Translations under genes and position numbers: made by a program | NCBI RefSeq assembly: GCF_024612015.1 | Contig: NZ_CP102512.1 | Coordinates: 8,494,001 to 8,558,000 of the forward strand | Source: Streptomyces sp. CA-210063 | Lineage (GTDB): Bacteria > Actinomycetota > Actinomycetes > Streptomycetales > Streptomycetaceae | Length of the DNA: 64,000 nucleotides | Direction of reading: 5' to 3' | The notes under the pieces: generated by a model | Seen by the model: only the letters and a program-made list of their open reading frames with translations | Told to the model about the DNA's origin: nothing | Databases searched by the model: none | In this document: in pieces, positions 58,960-64,000 of the stretch | How positions within the stretch are numbered: position 1 is the first letter of the stretch | How the letters are laid out: the number at the start of each line of letters is the position of its first letter

Positions 58960-59490
58960 GCGCCCACCTCGTTGCCTCACGGGCCCCTGCTCCTGGAGGA
59001 GTTCGTCTCCGGGGAGACCGAGCCCGGAGACCTGACCTTCGACGGACTGGTGGACGCGGCAGGACGGGTGCACGAGGTGGGTGTCGCCGTCATGGACGTC
59101 GAGGGCACCGTCTACCAGGGCGCCACCGTCGGCCCCGGTGTCGTGCCGGAACCGCTCAGCGAGACCGTGGCGCGCTTCGGCAGGGCCGTGGGGGAGCGGA
59201 TCGCCGCGAGCGGGTACCGGGGATGGTTCGACGTCGACTTCGTGACCGGCTCCGACGGCCGCCCGGCACCCACCGAGATCAACCTCCGGATGACGGGACC
59301 TTCCGTCGCCTTCATGGTCAAGGCGCGGCTCGACGAGATCCGAGGGGGCGACCACCTCGTCCGCACCGTCGACCACGTCCCGCTCGGCGCCCGGCTGCCC
59401 GGCCCCGAACTGTCCGTCTTCCTACGGGAGACGACGAGGCGGTGCGGCGGGATCGACGCCGTCCTGCTGCCCTCGGGTATGCAGAAGGGG
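58960..59490 (+). pseudogene. C-terminal remnant of an ATP-grasp family enzyme
   Basis: The rightward frame shows LLLEEFVSGETEPGDLTFDG, then RIAASGYRGWFDVDFV and PTEINLRMTGPSVAFM, the metal-binding end of an ATP-grasp ligase. There is no N-terminal ATP-grasp half and no natural start; the frame stays open antisense to glpD, so the true end was probably near the hairpin at 59486. It is a truncated gene beside the deaminase remnant. An alternative is a short functional fragment, but this seems unlikely. Confidence 0.6.
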
Positions 59491-59526
59491 CGGCTCCACC
59501 ACCGAATTCGGTGCGGAGCCGCCCCT
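59486..59526. terminator. long hairpin terminator before glpD (leftward)
   Basis: AGGGGCGGCTCC (59486-59497) and GGAGCCGCCCCT (59515-59526) form a 12-bp stem. Its loop holds another perfect palindrome, CACCGAATTCGGTG (59500-59513). A smaller stem GGTGCCGG/CCGGCACC (59534-59568) adjoins. It ends the leftward glp operon. Confidence 0.85.
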
Positions 59527-59577
59527 GCTGTGCGGTGCCGGTTCCGGTCAGGGGGAGGGGCCGGCACCGAGACCCGG

Positions 59578-61194
59578 TTACTTCTTGTCGAGCAGGTCCT
59601 GGGTCTTCGCACGGATGTCGTCCGTCGCGAGCCCTCGTATCGTCAGTGTCGTCCGGCGGCGCAGCACGTCGTCGGCCGTCTCGGCCCACTCGGTGTCGCG
59701 GGCGTAGACGACCTGCGCCCAGATCTCGGGGGCGTCGGGGTGCACGCGCTCGCCCAGCTCGGGGTTCTCGTTGGCGAGGCGGGCGATGTCGAAGGCCAGC
59801 GAACCGTAGTGCGTGGCCAGGTGCCGCGCGGTGTCGGCACCCATGCGGGGACCGGGAGCCGGACGGTCGACGAGGAGCCGGTGGGCGACCGCACGAGGGT
59901 TGGCGACACCCGGCAGCGGCAGCCTCTTCGGCAGCGTGGAGACCGGCTCGAAGTCCTCACCCAGCGGCTGCCCCGGCAGCGTCTGAAGCTTCTTCATGAT
60001 CGTGCGGCCGATGTGCCGGAAGGTCGTCCACTTGCCGCCCGCGACGGACAGCATGCCGCTCCGGCCCTCGGTGACGACCGTCTCGCGCTTGGCCTTGGCG
60101 GTGTCGCCGGGGCCGCCCGGCAGCACCCGCAGACCGGCGAAGGCGTAGGTGATCAGGTCACGGTCGAGCTGCTGGTCCCGGATCGAGAACGCGGCCTCGT
60201 CCAGGATCTGGGCTATGTCCTTGTCGTTGACCGCGACGTCCGCCGGGTCACCCTCATACATCTCGTCGGTCGTGCCGAGGAGCAGCATGTCCTCCCAGGG
60301 AAGGGCGAAGGTGATGCGGTACTTGTCGATCGGGGTGGCGAGCGCGGCCTTCCACGGAGACGTCCGCTTCAGCACCAGGTGCGCGCCCTTGGACAGCCGG
60401 ATGGAGGGGGCCGCGTTCGGGTTCTCCATCCTGCGCAGGTGGTCGACCCACGGGCCGGTCGCGTTGAGCACCAGCCGGGCGCTGACGCCGAACTCGTCGC
60501 CGGAGAGCCGGTCGCGCAGCTCGGCACCGGTGACCCGGCCCTTGGTGAAGCGCAGCCCGGTGACCTCGGCGTGGTTGAGGACGACGGCACCGGACTCGAC
60601 GGCCGCGCGGACCGTCATCAGCGCCATCCGGGAGTCGTTCATCTGGTCGTCGCCGTAGACGGCCACGGCCTTGAGGTTGTCGGTGCGCAGCTCGGGCACG
60701 TCCTGCGCCGCCTTGGCGGGGGAGAGCAGGTGGCCGACGCCGTCACCGAAAGCCGAGAGCGCGGAGTAGGCGAAGACGCCCGCCCCGAGCTTCGCCGCGC
60801 CGTGCGGCCCGCCCTTGTACACGGGGAGGTAGAACGTGAGCGGGTTCGCCAGGTGGGGGGCCACCTGGCGGGAGACCGCACGGCGCTCGAAGTGGTTCTC
60901 CGCCACCAGCTTCACCGCGCCGGTCTGCAGGTAGCGCAGACCGCCGTGGAGCAGCTTGGAGGAGGCGGAGGAGGTGGCGCCGGCGAAGTCACCGGCGTCG
61001 ACCAGCGCCACCCTGAGCCCGGACTGCGCGGCGTGCCAGGCGGTGGAGATGCCCAGGATGCCGCCGCCGATCACGAGAAGGTCGTACGACGCCTTGGAGA
61101 GCTGCTCCCGGGTCTCGGCACGGCTCGGGTTCGAGCCGGACGCCGGGCGCGTCCCCAGGGCAGGCAGGGTCAGCAGGGTGGACTGACTGGTCAT
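59578..61194 (-). CDS. glpD: glycerol-3-phosphate dehydrogenase/oxidase
   Basis: The 538-residue FAD enzyme has the N-terminal dinucleotide motif LLVIGGGILGISTAWHAA and the GlpD signature ATSSASSKLLHGGLRYL, plus GGKWTTFRHIG near residue 385. It oxidises glycerol-3-phosphate to dihydroxyacetone phosphate at the membrane. It is third in the leftward glpF-glpK-glpD operon, as in gylCABX of Streptomyces. Confidence 0.95.
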   Translation of the reverse strand: MTSQSTLLTLPALGTRPASGSNPSRAETREQLSKASYDLLVIGGGILGISTAWHAAQSGLRVALVDAGDFAGATSSASSKLLHGGLRYLQTGAVKLVAENHFERRAVSRQVAPHLANPLTFYLPVYKGGPHGAAKLGAGVFAYSALSAFGDGVGHLLSPAKAAQDVPELRTDNLKAVAVYGDDQMNDSRMALMTVRAAVESGAVVLNHAEVTGLRFTKGRVTGAELRDRLSGDEFGVSARLVLNATGPWVDHLRRMENPNAAPSIRLSKGAHLVLKRTSPWKAALATPIDKYRITFALPWEDMLLLGTTDEMYEGDPADVAVNDKDIAQILDEAAFSIRDQQLDRDLITYAFAGLRVLPGGPGDTAKAKRETVVTEGRSGMLSVAGGKWTTFRHIGRTIMKKLQTLPGQPLGEDFEPVSTLPKRLPLPGVANPRAVAHRLLVDRPAPGPRMGADTARHLATHYGSLAFDIARLANENPELGERVHPDAPEIWAQVVYARDTEWAETADDVLRRRTTLTIRGLATDDIRAKTQDLLDKK

Positions 61195-61258
61195 GTCGGG
61201 TTCTTACTCCTCATCAGAGCCGGTTCGGAGCGGGCGTCCGAACTTTTCTCAGCTCTCG

Positions 61259-62797
61259 TCAGTGCTCGTCTTCGAGCCAGCCCATGGTCCGCTCGACGGC
61301 CTTGAGCCAGCTCTTGTACTCACGGTCGCGGGCGTCCGCGTCCATGCGGGGGGTCCACTCGGCGGCCCGCCGCCAGTTGGCGCGCAGGTCGTCGGTGTTG
61401 GTCCAGAAGCCGACGGCGAGACCGGCGGCGTAGGCGGCACCGAGGCAGGTCGTCTCGGCGACCATCGGGCGCACCACGGGGGCGTCCAGGAAGTCCGAGA
61501 GCGTCTGCATCAGCAGGTTGTTGGAGGTCATGCCGCCGTCGACCTTGAGAGCCGCGAGCTCGACGCCCGAGTCCTTGGTCATGGCGTCCGTGATCTCACG
61601 GGTCTGCCAGGCGGTGGCCTCCAGGACGGCGCGCGCGAGGTGCGCCTTGGTGACGTAGCGGGTGAGACCGGCGATCACACCGCGGGCGTCGGAGCGCCAG
61701 TACGGGGCGAACAGACCGGAGAAGGCGGGCACGAAGTACGCGCCGCCGTTGTCCTCGACCGAGAGCGCGAGCGTCTCGATCTCGGCGGCGGTGGAGATGA
61801 GACCCATCTGGTCGCGCATCCACTGCACCAGCGAACCGGTGACGGCGATCGAGCCCTCCAGCGCGTAGACCGGCTTCTGGTCGCCGATCCGGTAGCCGAC
61901 CGTGGTCAGCAGGCCGCTGTAGGAGTTGATGATCTTCTCGCCGGTGTTCATCAGCATGAACGTGCCGGTGCCGTACGTGGACTTGGCCTCGCCCTCGGCG
62001 AAACAGGTCTGGCCGAACAGGGCCGCCTGCTGGTCGCCGAGCGCGGACGCGACCGGGATGCCGCCGAGCAGGTCACCGAGCTTGCCGCCGGTGATCTCGC
62101 CGTAGACCTCGGCGGAGGAGCGGATCTCCGGGAGCATCGACAGCGGGACGCCGATGGACTCGGCGATCTTCTCGTCCCACTCCAGGGTGTGCAGGTTCAT
62201 CAGGAGGGTGCGGGAGGCGTTGGTGACGTCGGTGACGTGGTGGCCGCCGTTGACACCACCGGTCAGGTTCCAGATGACCCAGCTGTCCATGGTGCCGAAG
62301 AGGATGTCGCCGGCCTCGGCGCGCTCGCGCAGGCCCTCGACGTTGTCCAGCAGCCAGCGGGCCTTCGGACCGGCGAAGTACGAGGCCAGCGGCAGGCCGG
62401 TCTCGCGGCGGAAGCGGTCCTGGCCGACGTTGCGGCCGAGCTCCTTGCAGAGCGCGTCGGTGCGGGTGTCCTGCCAGACGATGGCGTTGTGGACGGGCTC
62501 ACCGGTGTTCTTGTCCCAGAGCAGCGTGGTCTCGCGCTGGTTGGTGATGCCGATGGCCTTGATGTCGTCGCGCGTGATGCCGGCCTTCTCGATGGCCCCG
62601 GCGACGACCTCCTCGACGTTCGTCCAGATCTCGGTGGCGTTGTGCTCGACCCAGCCCGGCTTCGGGAAGATCTGCTCGTGCTCCTTCTGGTCGACGGAGA
62701 CGATGCGCCCGTCGCGGTCGAAGACGATGCAGCGGCTGGAGGTGGTGCCCTGGTCGATGGCGGCGATGAATGGGCCGGCGGTGTGGGCGTCGGTCAC
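61259..62797 (-). CDS. glpK: glycerol kinase
   Basis: The 512-residue kinase of the FGGY family has [15 protein letters not shown], the two FGGY signatures ([20 protein letters not shown] region and [17 protein letters not shown]), and the [12 protein letters not shown] segment. It phosphorylates glycerol to glycerol-3-phosphate. GTG 62797 is preferred (GGAG 7 bases upstream) over an ATG seven codons before it. Confidence 0.96.
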   Translation of the reverse strand: MTDAHTAGPFIAAIDQGTTSSRCIVFDRDGRIVSVDQKEHEQIFPKPGWVEHNATEIWTNVEEVVAGAIEKAGITRDDIKAIGITNQRETTLLWDKNTGEPVHNAIVWQDTRTDALCKELGRNVGQDRFRRETGLPLASYFAGPKARWLLDNVEGLRERAEAGDILFGTMDSWVIWNLTGGVNGGHHVTDVTNASRTLLMNLHTLEWDEKIAESIGVPLSMLPEIRSSAEVYGEITGGKLGDLLGGIPVASALGDQQAALFGQTCFAEGEAKSTYGTGTFMLMNTGEKIINSYSGLLTTVGYRIGDQKPVYALEGSIAVTGSLVQWMRDQMGLISTAAEIETLALSVEDNGGAYFVPAFSGLFAPYWRSDARGVIAGLTRYVTKAHLARAVLEATAWQTREITDAMTKDSGVELAALKVDGGMTSNNLLMQTLSDFLDAPVVRPMVAETTCLGAAYAAGLAVGFWTNTDDLRANWRRAAEWTPRMDADARDREYKSWLKAVERTMGWLEDEH

Positions 62798-62883
62798 GGT
62801 GTGCTCCTGAAAGTTCACTGGTCAAAGGGCTGTACGTACGGCGCGTGCTGAGCGTTTCGTGGAACTGCGGCTCGGGTGTGCTC

Positions 62884-63684
62884 TTAAGCAAATGCGACGT
62901 TGTAGATACCTGCAGCGATGGCGGCGCCGATCAGGGGACCCACCACCGGGATCCAGGCATAGCCCCAGTCGGAGCCGCCCTTGTTGGGCAGGGGCAGAAG
63001 GGCGTGGACGATACGCGGACCGAGGTCACGGGCCGGGTTGATCGCGTAACCGGTCGGGCCGCCGAGGGACAGACCGATGGAGACCACGACGAGCGCGGTG
63101 ATCAGGGCGCCGAGAGTGCCGAGACCCTTGCCCTCGCCGTTCAGGCCCTGGGTGAGGATCGCCAGGACCAGGACCACGGTGCCGATGACCTCCGTGGCGA
63201 TGTTCTGCGCCACGTTCCGGATCTCGGGGCCGGTGGAGAAGATACCGAGCACGGGGCCGGCGCCGGCCTCGCGGGCCTCGACGGCCTTGGCCTTGGTGGT
63301 CTCCGCGCCCGGACCGCCGACGATCTCCCGGTCGGTGAGGTGGGCGTGGAACTGGCCGTAGTAGGCGACCCAGACCAGAGCGGCACCGATCATCGCGCCG
63401 AGCACCTGGCCGGCCCAGTAGGTGGGGACCTGGCTCCACTCGATGCCGTTGTCCTTCAGCGCGAGCGCGAGGGTCACGGCCGGGTTCAGGTGGGCGCCGG
63501 AGAGCGGCGCGGAGGTGTAGACGGCCGTCAGAACGGCGAAACCCCACCCGAAGGTGATGGCGAGCCAACCGGCGTTACGGGCCTTGGAGGCCTTCAGCGT
63601 GACGGCGGCGCACACGCCACCGCCCAGCAGGATGAGTATGGCGGTACCGATGGTCTCGCCGATGAAGATGTCGGAGCTGGACAC
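62884..63684 (-). CDS. glpF: glycerol uptake facilitator (aquaglyceroporin)
   Basis: The 266-residue membrane protein has the two NPA motifs, [10 protein letters not shown] and [13 protein letters not shown], with six membrane helices and the extra loop typical of GlpF between them. It admits glycerol by facilitated diffusion. GTG 63684 has AAAGGAG upstream. It is the first gene of the glycerol operon; a -10-like TAGAGT lies near 63735 on its strand. The GylR regulator expected nearby probably lies beyond the window. Confidence 0.95.
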   Translation of the reverse strand: MSSSDIFIGETIGTAILILLGGGVCAAVTLKASKARNAGWLAITFGWGFAVLTAVYTSAPLSGAHLNPAVTLALALKDNGIEWSQVPTYWAGQVLGAMIGAALVWVAYYGQFHAHLTDREIVGGPGAETTKAKAVEAREAGAGPVLGIFSTGPEIRNVAQNIATEVIGTVVLVLAILTQGLNGEGKGLGTLGALITALVVVSIGLSLGGPTGYAINPARDLGPRIVHALLPLPNKGGSDWGYAWIPVVGPLIGAAIAAGIYNVAFA

Positions 63685-63918
63685 CCGCGACTCCTTTGTC
63701 CTTCGTCCAGGGGAAAGAGTTCGGCCCTTGGCGTTGTCACACTCTAGCGCGTATTGCCGGTAGGTGTTCGACAATGCCGACCGATGGACGGGAGTCTCAC
63801 CGGGGGGTCAGTGGGTCGTCAAGGGCCCGGTTGTTGAAAACACCACCGTTGTTGGTTGTTGTTGGTTATTGATCCCGGGGCGGGTGCGGCATGTGTGCCC
63901 CTGTGGGCATGAGATGCG

Positions 63919-63954
63919 GAGAGGGCCGGGACACCGTGGTGTCCCGGCCCTCTC
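63919..63954. terminator. strong hairpin upstream of glpF
   Basis: GAGAGGGCCGGGACACC (63919-63935), two bases, then its complement (63938-63954): 17-bp stem. It probably ends transcription of the gene beyond the right edge. No gene was found between 63685 and 64000. Confidence 0.85.
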
Positions 63955-64000
63955 GGGTCGATCGTCGAGGTCGTACCTCTGACTCGTACCTCTCGTACGT

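Noticed and set aside
58870..61305. 811-residue rightward frame covering the ATP-grasp segment
   Set aside because: Only the first 200 residues resemble a protein family; the remainder is antisense to glpD.

Overview
The window reads as a stretch of Streptomyces chromosome. The grounds are very high G+C with strong third-position GC bias, two chaplin genes, the mycothiol ligase gene mshC, a gyl/glp glycerol operon, SoxR and many TetR/FadR regulators, several twin-arginine export signals, and the palindromic intergenic GC repeats that Streptomyces carries. From memory, the gene order gntR/K/P, M20 peptidase, chpH, chpC, then phosphatase/DUF3090/SCO1664/mshC/PAC2/glpDKF matches the S. coelicolor SCO1658-SCO1680 region, so most of it looks like core chromosome with some strain-specific insertions.

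Left part (1-31 kb). A truncated class F sortase and a DUF3574 secreted protein are followed by catabolic genes: aldehyde dehydrogenase, Zn alcohol dehydrogenase, MFS carrier, and a TetR regulator divergent from an acyl-CoA dehydrogenase. Next come a translationally coupled GH11 xylanase and CE4 acetyl-xylan esterase, a MaoC hydratase divergent from SoxR, an Rnl5-type RNA ligase, a large secreted penicillin-acylase-family enzyme, an alpha/beta hydrolase and a NamZ-type muramidase. A SDR + TetR + APH-like kinase + acyl-CoA dehydrogenase block follows, whose two promoters carry the same 15-bp operator. Then come an MBL hydrolase, a His-rich metal-binding protein, two DUF202 membrane proteins, a Nudix hydrolase, a DMT transporter, a FAD dehydrogenase, and a molybdopterin oxidoreductase with its cytochrome b.

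Middle part (31-44 kb). This holds the gluconate genes (gntP, gntK and a divergent FadR/GntR regulator), a YchJ-type protein, and a pair on the minus strand: a 1288-residue Pls-like non-ribosomal synthetase (A domain, carrier domain, three pairs of membrane segments alternating with three hexapeptide domains) overlapping an M1 Zn-aminopeptidase. The size and architecture are those of epsilon-poly-L-lysine synthetase, and the hand-aligned A-domain specificity code looks lysine-like. tRNA-Leu(GAG), an M20 peptidase and two chaplins follow; the second chaplin has three chaplin domains instead of the usual two.

Right part (43-64 kb). An acidic hypothetical protein precedes a RecD2-like protein whose Walker motifs are degenerate, coupled to an aldo/keto reductase. 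Then come an F420-type oxidoreductase, a ferritin-like protein, CorA, the mshC neighbourhood, a secreted beta-propeller, PAC2 and a FadR regulator. A scar holding the truncated ends of a deaminase gene and an ATP-grasp gene separates these from the glpF-glpK-glpD operon, which is read leftward.

Small-scale structure is rich. At least nine copies of a palindromic repeat family lie between genes. There are several short tandem repeats of 12-21 bp. At least seven genes have a TANNNT box 6-7 nt before the start codon and no usable ribosome binding site, as expected for leaderless mRNAs. Several operator palindromes recur upstream of functionally related genes.
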